Positions 13,201-25,105 are shown, numbered from the stretch's first letter. The stretch is DNA of 64,000 nt from Homarus americanus (GCF_018991925.1 NW_024751849.1:1-64000); one strand, 5' to 3'. Notes: a model not told the origin generated them from the letters alone. Program-made: numbers and translations.

Positions 13201-15540
13201 CTGACCCACAACACTGACCTAAGGACCACCTGAACCCAACAGACCTAGGACCACCCCTGACCTAACCTGACCTAAGGACCACCTGAACCCAACAGACCTC
13301 AGGACCACCCCACCCGACCCACAACACTGACCCAAGGACCACCCTGAACCCAACAGACCCTGGACCACCCCTGACCCACACACTGACCTAGGACCACCTG
13401 AACCCAACAGACCTCAGGACCACCCTGCCACTGACCTGGGACCACCTGAACCCAACAGACCTCAGGACCACCCGACCCCACAACACTGACCTAGGACCAC
13501 CCTGAACCCCAACAGACCTCAGGACCACCCCTGACCCACAACACCTGACCTGAGACCACCCTGAACCCAACAGACCTCAGGACCACCATGACCCCAACAT
13601 GACCCAAGAACCACCCCTGCCCTGCAGCCTCCAAGACCACCCATGACCCACAACACTGACCTAAGGACCACCCTGAACCCAACAGACCTCAGGACCACCC
13701 ATGACCACAACACTGACCTAAGGACCACCCTGAACCCAACAGACCTCAGGACCACCCATGACTCACAACACTGACCTAAGGACACCTGAACAACAGACCT
13801 AGGACCACCTGACCCACAACACTGACCTCAAGCACCACCCAACAGACCTAGGACCACCCCTGACCCCAACACTGACCTGGACCCCTGAACCCAACAGACC
13901 TCAGGACCACCCCTGACCCCACAACACTGACCTAAAGACCACCCTGAACCCAACAGACCTCAGGACCACCATGACTCACAACTCGACCTGGACCACCTAA
14001 CACAACAGACCTCAGGACCACACCCTGACCCACAAGACCTAAGACCCTGAACCCAACAGACCTAAGACCCATGACCCCAACACTGACCTGAGACCACCTG
14101 ACAACAGACTCAGGACCACCCATGACCCACACACTGACCTGAGACCACCTGAACCCAGCCTGGACCACCCATGACACAACACTGACCTGAGACCACCCTG
14201 AACCCAACAGACCTAAGGACACCCATGACCCCAACACTGACCTAGGACCACCCTGAACCCAACAGACCCAAGGACCACCCATGACCCACAACACTGACCT
14301 AAGGACCACCCTGAACCCAACAGACCAGGACCACCCCATGACCCACAACACTGACCTAAGGACCACCCTGAACCCAACAGACCTCAGGACCACCCATGAC
14401 TCACAACACTGACCTAAGGACCACCTGAACCCAACAGACCAGGACCACCCCTGACCCACAACACTGACCTAAGGACCACCCTGAACCAACAGACCTCAGG
14501 ACCACCCATGACCCACAACACTGACCTAAGGACCACCCTGAACCCAACAGACCTAAGGACCACCCATGACCCACAACACTGACCTAAGGACCAACCCTGA
14601 ACCCAACAGACCTCAGGACCACCCATGACCCACAACACTGACCTAAGGACCACCCTGAACCCAACAGACCTCAGGACCACCCATGACCCACAACACTGAC
14701 CTAAGACCACCCTGAACCCAACAGACCTCAGGACCACCCATGACCCACAACACTGACCCAAGGACCACCCTGAACCCAACAGACCTAAGGACCACCCATG
14801 ACCCACAACACTGACCTAAGGACCACCCTGAACCCAACAGACCTAGGACCACCCATGACCCACAACACTGACCTAAGGACCACCCTGAACCCAACAGACC
14901 TCAGGACCACCCTGACCCACAACACTGACCTAAGGACCAACCCTGAACCCAACAGACCTAAGGACCACCCATGACCCACAACACTGACCTAAGGACCACC
15001 TGAACCCAACAGACCTAAGGACCACCCCTGACCGACCTAAGGACCAACCTGAACCCAACAGACCTCAGGACCACCCATGACCCACAACACTGACCTAAGG
15101 ACCACCCTGAACCCAACAGACCTAAGGACCACCCCTGACCCACAACACTGACCTAGGACCACCCTGAACCCAACAGACCTAAGGACCACCCCTGACCCAC
15201 AACACTGACCTAAGGACCACCCTGAACCCAACAGACCTCAGGACCACCCCTGACCCACAACACAGACCCCAGGACCACCCTGACCCCACAACACTGACCT
15301 AAGGACCACCCTGAACCCAACAGACCTCAGGACCACCCATGACTCCACAACACTGACCTAGGACCAACCCTGAACCCAACAGACCCAAGGACCACCCCTG
15401 ACCCACAACACTGACCTAAGGACCACCCTGAACCCAACAGACCTCAGGACCACCCATGACCCACAACACTGACCTAAGGACCACCCTGAACCCAACAGAC
15501 CTCAGGACCACCCATGACTCCACAACACTGACCTAAGGAT
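4206..15540. repeat. Giant 58-bp satellite (about 195 copies)
   Basis: The 58-bp unit is a dimer of two related halves: half 1 (27 bp) begins GACCACCCTGAACCCAACAG and half 2 (31 bp) begins GACCACCCATGACCCACAAC; both end GACCTAAG or a variant. Copies from 4.2 to 10.7 kb and 14.2 to 15.5 kb are regular; 10.7-14.1 kb is badly eroded with many short deletions. On the minus strand each dimer carries CTTAGGTCAGTG, close to the exon C donor CTTCAG|GTCAGTG at the array edge. Open frames across it on both strands are artefacts of a stop-poor unit. It lies in the HDAC4 intron after exon C. Confidence 0.97.
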
Positions 15541-15893
15541 CACCCTGACCAACCCAACACTGCCCTAAGGACCACCCCTGACCACAACACTTACCAATGA
15601 CCACCCCTGACCCACAACACTTACCTAAGGACCACCCTGACCCACAACACTGACCTAAGGACCACCCTGACCTAAACAGACCTGAGGAGGACCACCCTGA
15701 CCCCCAACAACACTGACCTGAGGACCACCCTGACCCAAACAGACCTGAGGAGGACCACCCTGACCCCACAACACTGACCTGAGGACCACCCTGACCCAAC
15801 CAGACCTGGAGACCACCCTGACCCACAACACTGACCTAAGGACCCACCTGACCCACAACAGACCTGAGGGCCACCCCTGGCCTAAGGACCACT
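15541..15893. repeat. Gene-proximal variant edge of the 58-bp satellite
   Basis: Units here differ from the body: GACCTGAGGAGGACCACC and CCTGACCCAAACAG are frequent. The last unit merges with the exon C donor at 15896/15897. It may represent the oldest, exon-adjacent copies. Confidence 0.85.
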
Positions 15894-15896
15894 GAC

Positions 15897-16042
15897 CTGA
15901 AGTCTCTGTTTAACCTCGGAGGAGGCGACGGCGGAGTGCTCGTTCTTGTCCTTCTTCTGAGGGCCTCCAGCCGCTCAATCTCCTTCCTCTGTTTCTCCAC
16001 ACGTTCCTCCGCCCGCTGACTCTGCTGCTCCAGGTACTGCTG
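15897..16042 (-). CDS. HDAC4: HDAC4 exon C: coil end and start of MEF2-binding segment, with a 1-nt frameshift
   Basis: The exon runs from acceptor CTCAAG|CAGCAG to donor CTTCAG|GTCAGT. It opens QQYLEQQSQRAEER and continues to EIERLEAL in one frame; the remainder, KKDKNEHSAVASSEVKQRLQ, is in the next frame. SAVAS-EVK--LQ is a hallmark of class IIa HDACs and leads into the MEF2-binding helix (EFVLNKK in vertebrates, expected in the next exon). The exon is 146 nt; 147 nt (49 codons, phase 0 both ends) would be in frame, so one base is missing near 15957-15958, in an AG-rich run where the family has a Lys codon. Neighbouring arrays are full of single-base dropouts, so an assembly error is more likely than a null allele. 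The donor directly adjoins the 58-bp satellite. Confidence 0.85.
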
Positions 16043-16079
16043 CTTGAGAGATAGATGGCAGAATTGATGGCCGCTGTCT

Positions 16080-16179
16080 GGTCTATACACACACGACACA
16101 TACATACATATACACACATATACATATACATATACACATACATACACATATATACATACACACACACACACACACACAC
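16080..16179. repeat. Mixed (CA)/(TACA) microsatellite
   Basis: CACACATATACATATAC-type sequence followed by a pure CA run at 16158-16179. It lies just 5' of exon C in the gene's direction, within the intron. Confidence 0.85.
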
Positions 16180-16180
16180 C

Positions 16181-16379
16181 GAGAGGGAGTTACTACACTA
16201 CATGTTTGCTGTTCAACACCTCAGCTCACATGATCTACGTGTAAACATTAATCTGTATGTTCACAAATGTTCCTTCATCTTTCCAATGAAGGCTTTTGTT
16301 AAACCACCAATGTATGTAATAAGTCATTTATGTCCATGTATATTTTCAGCCTTCAGGCTGCAAACTTTTCAATAAACCG

Positions 16380-16412
<33 letters not shown>
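16181..16412 (+). mobile_element. SINE-like element with LINE tail and (ATT)n
   Basis: About 230 bp from GAGAGGGAGTTACTACACTA to CAATAAACCGTTTATTATT and an ATT run. A second copy at 43022-43247 has the same 5' start, which suggests a defined non-autonomous element. The last 60 bp (CAGCCTTC.GGCTGC...CAATAAACCGTTA) match the 3' end of the LINE at 33.4-34.5 kb, typical of a SINE borrowing a LINE tail. Confidence 0.7.
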
Positions 16413-16418
<6 letters not shown>

Positions 16419-16421
16419 TAC

Positions 16422-16427
<6 letters not shown>

Positions 16428-16499
<72 letters not shown>

Positions 16500-16532
16500 C
16501 ATACAAAAAACATACATACACACACACACACA
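16428..16532. repeat. (AT)n then (CA)n microsatellites
   Basis: An AT run at about 16431-16497 and a TACA/CA run at 16508-16532. Confidence 0.95.
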
Positions 16533-16662
16533 AGGCTTTACATCCTGCTGTGTGGCTCCACTGAGTCACCACAACAACAATTACTTCCAAGTCACCGTCA
16601 CAACCAACACGTTCTTAAAACACAACAAATATTATTTACAGGACACCGTGTTCTGGTACAAT

Positions 16663-17162
16663 GTTGGAGCAGGTCAAGCATCAATAGGTACTGGACCAGG
16701 TGAGGCATCAATAGGTACTGGACCAGGTCAGGCATCAATAGGTACTGGACCAGTCAGCATCAATAGGTACTGGACCAGGTGAGGCATCAATAGGTACTGG
16801 ACCAGTGAGGCATCATAGGTACTGACCAGGTCAGCATCAATAGGTACTTGACCAGTCAGAAATCAATAGGTACTGGACCAGGTGAGAAATCAATAGGTAC
16901 TGACCAGGTGAGGAATCAATAGGTACTGGACCAGGCGGCATCAATATGTACTGGACCAGGTGAAAAGGTACTTGACCAGGTGAGAATCACTGGTACTGGA
17001 CCAGGTGAGGGCATCAATATGTACTGACCAGGTGAGGCATCATAGGTACTGGACCAGGTGAGGCATCACAGTACTGAAACAGAGGCATCAATAGTACTGG
17101 ACCAGGTGAGAAATCAATAGGTGCCGGACCAGTGAGAAATCAATAGGTACTGGACCAGGTAA
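16663..17162. repeat. 27-bp minisatellite with CAGGTGAGG
   Basis: Unit about 27 bp: TACTGGACCAGGTGAGGCAT plus CAATAGG, about 18 copies with frequent single-base losses. On the plus strand each unit carries CCAG|GTGAGG, a good match to a splice donor. Confidence 0.93.
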
Positions 17163-18169
17163 TAAGTATCACATCTTTTGGTCAACATGTTACACACACT
17201 AAGAAATGTTGATGGTGAGAACACCTTTACCCCAAAACCCTTAAACACTGCAACACAAACGAGCAACACCTGTGGATGATCTTCCCCCCACACACTTACA
17301 ACTATCACTTCCACACTCTAACGTGGTCAAGGTCGATCGTTGTAGCATCAAACCAACCAGTTATTAATAGTATGGGAAGTGAGAGATGCAATCACCAACC
17401 GAGACACCGAGTGAGGAACACCTGGTGATTATTCTAACAAGGTGCTCAGGTGTCATAACTTGACAGATGGTATAAGATGATTACTGCACGGCCAACACAC
17501 GACTACCCGCTGATTTACTTTACAAGAGCTAATAAAAAAACATTACACCTACAATGATATCAATAGGCGGTCAAGGTGCCGGGTGTTGAGGTGAGCAATG
17601 AACACAGCGGACTTCTATATTCTGTCTCTAGATGAAGTCCTCAAAAAACTAATCTGTAACTCGAGGATCGATGATTTTCACATGAACACAGCGACTCCTG
17701 TTGTCTCGGTAGGTTGCAAAATCCTTCGCCTGTTGTGTCATATTTTTTCAACGCAACTTTGTATAGATAATTTTGTGAGTGACTGTACAAACGTCCGTAT
17801 GATCATTTCACAGAAGTAAAATATGAAATATATTAGAACTGGTTAACAAAGTCTGAATATTATAAACCATTCTACCTAAGCTACCTGGCCTCACCTGCCA
17901 CCTGTTGCGGAATCTTTTACCTAATAAATATCACAGCGTTAAGTTAATTTATTTCTTTAGTGTTATTTGTATCCTATGTTACTTATGTTAAAAACCAGTT
18001 ATGTCCACCATCTCAAACAAGTATCTGTCCACTCTGTGTGATTATGAGACCACAGATGATAGATATTGGCTCATCCATTTACCTTCAGTATATAGTTTAA
18101 CATAAGAATGTAATGTGTATTTATTTGGACGTAATTAATATGATGTCCGGTTACCAAATGCATGTAACT
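17163..18169. other. Unique intronic sequence
   Basis: No gene or domain recognised on either strand. It contains dispersed-repeat copy 2 (17666-17735). Confidence 0.5.
17666..17735 (+). repeat. Dispersed repeat, copy 2
   Basis: GATCGATGA, TGAACACAGCGACTCCTGTT, GTCTCGGTAGGTTGCAAAAT in order, matching 669-730 (inverted) and 21002-21066. Confidence 0.6.
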
Positions 18170-18365
18170 TGCCATGCATACCAACCCTCCTGGGACACAG
18201 CCATACATACCAACCCCCAGACAGAGCCACTCATACCAACCTCCGGAACACGACCACAAGTACGCCCACCCTCCTGGGACACAGAGCCACATACCAACCT
18301 CCTGACACAGCCACGACACAACCCTCCTGGGACACAGAGCCACGCATACCAACCCTCCCGGGCAT
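18170..18365. repeat. About 30-bp CCTCCTGGGACACAG minisatellite
   Basis: About six irregular copies of a unit containing ACCAACCCTCCTGGGACACA and GCCAC(A)TA. Units vary in length. Confidence 0.75.
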
Positions 18366-18584
18366 CAAGAGTTGCATGTAGTGTTTCAGAAGTCATTGGA
18401 CCCATCTTGGCAGATACTTTATTGAGATATTGTACATTGTTATATCTCTAGTTACAGTGTGATGGTGGTGGGTAGTGAGTGGTTAAAGCATCTTAATTTG
18501 CACTCTTCGAGAGATGTAGAGTGAGGGCGATATGATAAGTGTATAAATGGAAGTCAGGGCTAAACAAAGGTGATATAACAAAGG

Positions 18585-18842
18585 ACTAAACAATCAACCA
18601 AGAGCGAACTCGTAACATGTTTAAGTTAGACAAATTTAGATTTAGGCGTGAAAAGGTAAACATTGGTTTGGTAATAGAGTAGTGGACGAGTGAACAAAGT
18701 TACCAAAATCAACACCATTGAATACGCTGGATAGCTTCAAACATAGGGGGTGGATATATGAACGATAGGGTTGGGTGAAAACAGACTGTCCAGTAGGGCC
18801 AATAGGCCGGCTGCAGTTCCTCCATTCTTATGTTCTTATGTG
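18585..18842 (+). mobile_element. CR1-like LINE 3' end
   Basis: Degraded coding of the LINE C-terminus (TRNMFKLDKFRFR-like) and a 3' UTR ending TTCTTATGTTCTTATG, two copies of an 8-bp word. CR1 elements characteristically end in such an octamer repeat. The same subfamily occurs inverted at 56353-56873. Confidence 0.75.
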
Positions 18843-19059
18843 TGGTGGGGTCATGGTCAGCCTCACCACACACCCTCACCTCCTCACAACATTGTTTTAA
18901 ATTGCTAGAATGTATGAACCATGGGACTGGTGAGTCTAAATGATCCAAACTACAGCTACACATATGAAAATGTTTGACTAGACCACCTGTACAAAGTTGA
19001 GACACAACAGCGCTTCCTGCCACCCTAGCGGACAGTTCCTTGCATATCACAATACCGAC

Positions 19060-19990
19060 GTATCCGCCAAAAAATTAATTATACAAAGCATTTATCTCCA
19101 ACACACTGCCAAATTGAGAGCTCTTGAAAATACACACTCTACAGACTGATGATAATATCACACAGACCATCTACACTGATGGCTCTCTTAACACCGCCTG
19201 TGGAGGGCTGGAAGTGCTATTGTTGTGACTCAACCTGACGGTAATATAATTGAGAAAGGAGTTAGAATTAACTGGGCATCCACTCTACAAACTGAATTAG
19301 TTGCCATACTCACAGCACTAAATTAATTGAAACCACTGTTACTGACAGTCTCATCATCACTGACTCTCTATCCTCACTACTTGCCCTTGGTACCCTCGAC
19401 TCAGGTTGTCACGATCTTGTCTCTGAAGCCAGACACAAATATTGCCTTGTTGACCGGGTGTCAGGGTCAAACTGTTGTGGATCCTCTCACATAGGCCTCA
19501 TAAAACATGGTTGATGCCTCACCTAAAGACACCGTTGAATACAATTTGGGTCTGTCAAAAGAACCCTTAAAACTGTTAGAAAGAATTATTGATGAGTTTG
19601 ACACAGAGAGACTAGTGCAAACAGGCACTAGTCGATCCATAGTTTACTATGATGAGATGTATCATGAAATGTATATGGAGCAAGTATCACAGATTACAAG
19701 ATGTTGTAACTACTAGATTAAGGTTAGGATATAAGTACCAAGTAGATGTAAACAAAACTAATGTAAAGTGTGTGGCCAGACATATGGCCACACACCAAAT
19801 CCCCTGACTGTGTGAAGATAGAACCTTAGGACAGGTCCAAGCCACTGTGTGTGAAATGGCACAACACTTCATCTCTAATGGCAAGATAGCCGATATATTA
19901 AGATTGTATCCAATTTTTTGCACTAAACTATATCAGTTCTCATGTACAGAACCAAATACACAATGTGCTTGAATACCTGTCACGTAAATG
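19060..19990 (+). mobile_element. LINE fragment with RNase H domain
   Basis: Translation across several frames gives YTDGS (19172-19186), then TELVAI-TAL, TDSLSSLLAL and W-PSHIG, the ordered motifs of a LINE-encoded RNase H, followed by a decayed tail (RLRLGYKY...). RNase H removes RNA from the cDNA hybrid during retrotransposition and occurs in the I-type LINE group. Stops and frameshifts at about 19210, 19325 and 19515 show it is dead. No reverse transcriptase is attached, so it is a truncated 3' piece. Confidence 0.75.
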
Positions 19991-20240
19991 TGAATAACAA
20001 AGTAAAGACATACTGCCTCACACGCCTGTACCACGCAGTTGTGAATAAGTTACCTTTATGTATAGAACTAAACAAATAATGTATTGAAATACTGTGTAAC
20101 ATTCAGTGCCATAATATCTGACAACGAGGGTTAATTATTATGACCCTCTGTAAACTCTACTCTGTAATCCTTATGCTACCGCTCACAGGATGAGTGTGGG
20201 GTGCACATAAAGAAGGCTGTAAGCGGCAAAATCAAAATGA
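19991..20240. other. Possible LINE 3' UTR, otherwise unique
   Basis: AT-rich sequence continuing from the RNase H fragment. No poly(A) or clear end found. Confidence 0.35.
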
Positions 20241-20243
20241 AAA

Positions 20244-20405
20244 CATCAACTACACACCTCAGCTCCCCACCAACACACACCTCACCTCCCCACACACACC
20301 TCACCTGTCTCACCACACCACCACCACACACCACACCTCCCCACCACACACCACACCTCCCTCACCACACACCCACCCCCCTCACCACACACCTCACCTC
20401 CGCCA
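20244..20405. repeat. CACCTC/CACACC low-complexity repeat
   Basis: Irregular CACCTCACCTCCCCACACAC words over 160 bp. Confidence 0.8.
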
Positions 20406-21447
20406 GGCTACACCTCCCATATATCAGTACAAGTGTTGTTATCCTGTGATGTTGTTTTGCTGGAAGAGGGAGCAGATCAGAAGTTGTGGGGTGAGGCGGG
20501 CTTGCAACCCCCCGCTTGTATTAACGGCAACACACATAAAACATAAATACCTAACACTGTGTGGAGGTTAATATGTTGCTGTACTCATAATGAAGAAAGT
20601 GTACAACAAGGAGGAACCCGCACAGTGTCTGTCTGTAACTTGGTAGATGTAGAACAGTGATGGAACATTCGGTGGTGAAAGAGTAAAAAAAAAAAAAGAA
20701 TATGGAGACCTCAACATCGACAACAAATGAGGAAAGTGAAACAGCCCAGACTTAAAACAAATGATACAGACGAGGAAATGAAAGTGTCTGGGACCGCTTG
20801 AGTTCATAAGTGACGCAGTGAACCAGAGAATAAGAGGAGAAACAATAAATACAACCTAGAATTAAAAGAAAAAATACAAACGATCGGACTTTACAGGGTG
20901 TATTCGTAATGAAGGTTTAAAAAATTAGATTATATTAAAACACAAATTGTAGCTATTAAGAGGTCACTGTACAGTATCTTCACGAAGGAGGTATATAGTT
21001 GTCAGAATGAACACTGTGACTCCTGTTGTCTCGGTAGTGTTGTCAAAAATCCTTCGTCGGGTGTCATATTGTCTCACACCAAATCGTTGAAAGCCACTTT
21101 TTGGAGGCACTTTTGGCTGAGACTTTCTGGAGACATGGTCGGAGTAAATCTACCACAAAAATAAAAACCACACTTAAGTTATCAGGCATCATCAGGCGCC
21201 GCCTCCATCGTTTACATCGACAATAAACAAATATAGCGTCATTTGGCCCCGCCCTTTTCGTACCCAAGTAAATGAGCAGCACAAACAACAGTAAGCAAGG
21301 TGGTACAGCGGCCAACACACCCAGTAGAGTACAACCTAGTGGACAAACATCTCCACTTAATTAGTGTTATGAAGGTGTTATCGCCACGTGCCGGCCACAT
21401 GTTGATTGAAGAAACTGTTGACAACTCAGGATAGCTTACTAAGCGAG
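20406..21447. other. Unique intronic sequence
   Basis: No domain recognised. It holds an A-run at 20687-20700 and dispersed-repeat copy 3 (21002-21066). Confidence 0.5.
21002..21066 (+). repeat. Dispersed repeat, copy 3
   Basis: TGAACACTGTGACTCCTGTT, GTCTCGGTAG and TTGTCAAAAATCCTTCG match copies at 669-730 and 17666-17735. Confidence 0.6.
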
Positions 21448-21449
21448 AT

Positions 21450-22022
21450 AAGAACATAAGAAGAGTCACATTGCTGGCTCTGCATGGCAGCCCTGTCGAG
21501 AGTTACTACCATCCATCATCCATGAATCTATCCTAGTCCCTTGAAATCCTTTCCAGTTCCACTTACTACAGCTGCTAAGCTTGTTCCACCTGTTCACCAC
21601 CCTATTTTAGAACCAGTTTCTTCCTATCTCCTCCTAAACCTAAACTTATCCAACTTGAATCCGTTGCTGAGTCCTATCCTGCTCGGATATTATAAGAACT
21701 TTATCTATATCCCTTTATTGATTCCTTTCACCCACTTAAATACTTCTATCATATCTCCCGCACTCTTCGTCTTTCTAGGTGCAAGTTAAGTTTCTTTAAC
21801 CTATCCATGGAAGGTTTTAAGTCCCGGAATCATTTTCGTCATTCTTCGCTGCACCGACTCTAGTGAATTGATATCCATTCTATAATAACACAGAACTGAA
21901 CCGCATAATCGAGGTGCGCCTGACTAGCGCAAGATATAGTTGCAATAAGACCTCTGCACTCTGTTACTTACACTTCTAGATATATAAACCAATACTCTGT
22001 TTGCCTTATTTCGAACATGGAG
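21450..22022 (-). mobile_element. CR1-like LINE 3' part (antisense)
   Basis: Reading minus, it matches the C-terminal coding and 3' UTR of the element at 41.0-42.4 kb: NKANRV-, LYLAL-RPH-DYAVQFW, an RR-NDENDSG-type stretch, RRRVRGRYDRS and the tail ending CTTATGTTCTT. It has several frameshifts and is 5'-truncated at about 22022. Confidence 0.85.
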
Positions 22023-22607
22023 GTGGCAGCAGCTGTATGACTGCCTGAGGATCGTCTATCGCCTTCTACCGTAGAGACAACATCTTGATCTTTCGTTCAA
22101 CCAACATCTACCAAGAGGATATTATATTTGTTCTCGTTGGTCAAACCCTTAGACCCCAAAACGTGAGGTGATTCCTGATATACCAGCATTTGTTATATGT
22201 GAATTGTTCTTTAACAGGTTTTGACCGAATTATACTCATCACGTCAACGACAAGGGTCTTATTCTCCTGCACAAAACCAAAATCGCTACTATGAGCGGTT
22301 AAAGAAGATCATGTTATGGTAGAGTCTCTGTGTAATGTCGTTGTTATTTTGGTGTTTTAGCTAAGTCAGGTAGAATGAACACTGGTCGATTGAACCAAGT
22401 TTAACCTCCTGGACATAAATAAACTTCATCACGCTTGAAACAGTCTCGAACAGGTGTCGTTGTCGCCTTCCTAAGTTTATATCATGTGACGTAAGCAACA
22501 ATACATTTCTCCGCGTTAACAACTTCCAAATTCCAATACAGTTGATCACCCCAAGATGCAACTGCAGAGAGTTCAGACGCTCGTATAGTACAGCCAACTA
22601 CTAAAGT
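22023..22607. other. Unique intronic sequence
   Basis: Nothing recognised. Confidence 0.45.
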
Positions 22608-22740
22608 CCGTTCGCCTCTCTCATGAACCACGAACCCCGAGAGATTGACTCTGAAAAGCAGGATTGATACATTATTCTGTCCATAAATGGTTCGGGTTCA
22701 TGAGTTTGAATCTCTCGGGGTTCAGTGGGGGGCGAACGGA
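22608..22740. repeat. Imperfect inverted repeat
   Basis: Left arm 22608-22645 (CCGTTCGCC...GAACCCCGAGAGATT) and right arm 22709-22739 (AATCTCTCGGGGTTC...GGCGAACGG) are inverted copies with about 15 identical bases at each end of the pairing. It abuts the 30-bp array and could be a small MITE or a palindromic duplication. Confidence 0.5.
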
Positions 22741-22762
22741 TCTTACCTCCCATCACCGCAGA

Positions 22763-25105
22763 TTGAAGCACCAACAGTAACAATAACCAGATATGAAGCA
22801 CCAACAGTAACAATAAACAGATATGAAGCACCAACAGTAACAATAACCAGATATGAAGCACCAACAGTAACAATAAACAGATATGAAGCACCAACAGTAA
22901 CAATAAACAGATATGAAGCACCAACAGTAAATAAACACATATGAAGCACCAACAGTAACAATAACCAGATATGAAGCACCAACAGTAATAAACAGATATG
23001 AAGCACCAACAGTAACAATAAACAGATATGAAGCACCAACAGTAACAATAAACACATATGAAGCACCAACAGTAACAATAACCAGATAAGAAGCACCAAC
23101 AGTAACAATAAACAGATATGAAGCACCAACAGTAACAATAAACAGATATGAAGCACCAACAGTAACAATAAACAGATATGAAGCACCAACAGTAACAATA
23201 AACACATATGAAGCACCAACAGTAACAATAAACACATATGAAGCACCAACAGTAAATAATAAAGAGATATGAAGCACCAACAGTAACAATAAACACATAT
23301 GAAGCACCAACAGTAACAATAAACAGATATGAAGCACCAACAGTGACAATAAACACATATGAAGCACCAACAGTAACAATAAACACATATGAAGCACCAA
23401 CAGTAACAATAAACACATTGAACACCAACAGTAACAATAAACACAAGAAGCACCAACAGTAACAATAAACATATGGAAGCACCAACAGTAACAATAAACA
23501 CATATGAAGCACCAACAGTAACAATAAACACATGAAGCACCAACAGTAACAATAAACACACATGGAAGCACCAACAGTAACAAATAAACACATATGAAGC
23601 ACCAACAGTAACAATAAACACATATATGAAGCACCAACAGTAACAATAAACACATATGAAGCACCAACAGTAACAATAACCACATATGAAGCACCAACAG
23701 TAACAATAAACACATAGCACCAGTAACAATAAACACATATGAAGCACCAACAGTAACAATAAACAGATATGAAGCACCAACAGTAACAATAAACACATAT
23801 GAAGCACCAACAGTAACAATAAACACATAGGAGCCCAACAGTAACAATAAGCATATGAGCACCAACAGTAACAATAAACACATATGAAGCACCAACAGTA
23901 ACAATAAACACATAGGCACCAACAGTAACAATAAACAGTATGAAGCACCAACAGTAACAATAAACACATATGAAGCACCAACAGTAACAATAACCAGATA
24001 TGAAGCACCAACAGTGACAATAAACACATATGAAGCACCAACAGTAACAATAAACAGATATGAAGCACCAACAGTAACAATTAAACAGATATGAAGCACC
24101 AACAGTAACAATAAACACATTGAAGCACCAACAGTAACAATAAACACATATGAAGCACCAACAGTAACAATAAACACATATGAAGCACCAACAGTAACAA
24201 TAAACACATATGAGCACCCAGTAACAATAAACACATATGAAGCACCAACAGTAACAATAAACAGATATGAAGCACCAACAGTAACAATAAACACATATGA
24301 AGCCCAACAGTAACAATAAACACATATGAGCACCAACAGTAACTAATAAACACATATGAAGCACCAACAGTAACAATAAACACATATGAAGCACCAACAG
24401 TAACAATAAACACATATGAAGCACCAACAGTAACAATAAACACATATGAAGCACCAACAGTAACAATAAACACATATGAAGCACCAACAGTAACAATAAA
24501 CACATATGGCACCAACATGACAATAAACACATATGAAGCACCAACAGTAACAATAAACACATATGAAGCACCAACAGTAACAATAAACAGATATGAAGCA
24601 CCAACAGTAACAATAAACACATATGAAGCACCAACAGTAACAATAAACAGATATGAAGCACCAACAGTAACAATAAACACATATGAAGCACCAACAGTGA
24701 ATAAACACATATGAAGCACCAACAGTAACAATAAACACATATGAAGCACCAACAGTAACAATAAACACATATGAAGCACCAACAGTAACAATAAACAGAT
24801 ATGAAGCACCAACAGTAACAATAACCAGATATGAAGCACCAACAGTAACAATAAACAGATATGAAGCACCAACAGTAACAATAAACAGATATGAAGCACC
24901 AACAGTAACATATGAAGCACCAACAGTGACAATAAACACATATGAAGCACCAACAGTAACAATAAACAGATATGAAGCACCAACAGTAACAATAAACAGA
25001 TATGAAGCACCAACAGTGACAATAAACACATATGAAGCACCAACAGTAACAATAAACAGATATGAAGCACCAACAGTAACAATAAACAGATATGAAGCAC
25101 CAACA
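22763..25105. repeat. 30-bp minisatellite (about 78 copies)
   Basis: Unit GAAGCACCAACAGTAACAAT plus AAACASATAT, with a two-state C/G site (ACACATAT or ACAGATAT) that alternates irregularly. The unit is a multiple of three and stop-poor, so the minus strand stays open for more than 800 codons of YCYCWCFI-type repeats; there is no reason to call this a protein. Confidence 0.97.

Noticed and set aside
4206..15540. Many 60-200 codon frames on minus through the satellite
   Set aside because: A 58-bp unit shifts frame each copy and the frames exist only because the unit is stop-poor.
22763..25105. CRISPR-like array
   Set aside because: Units are contiguous without unique spacers, and the context is eukaryotic with introns and LINEs.
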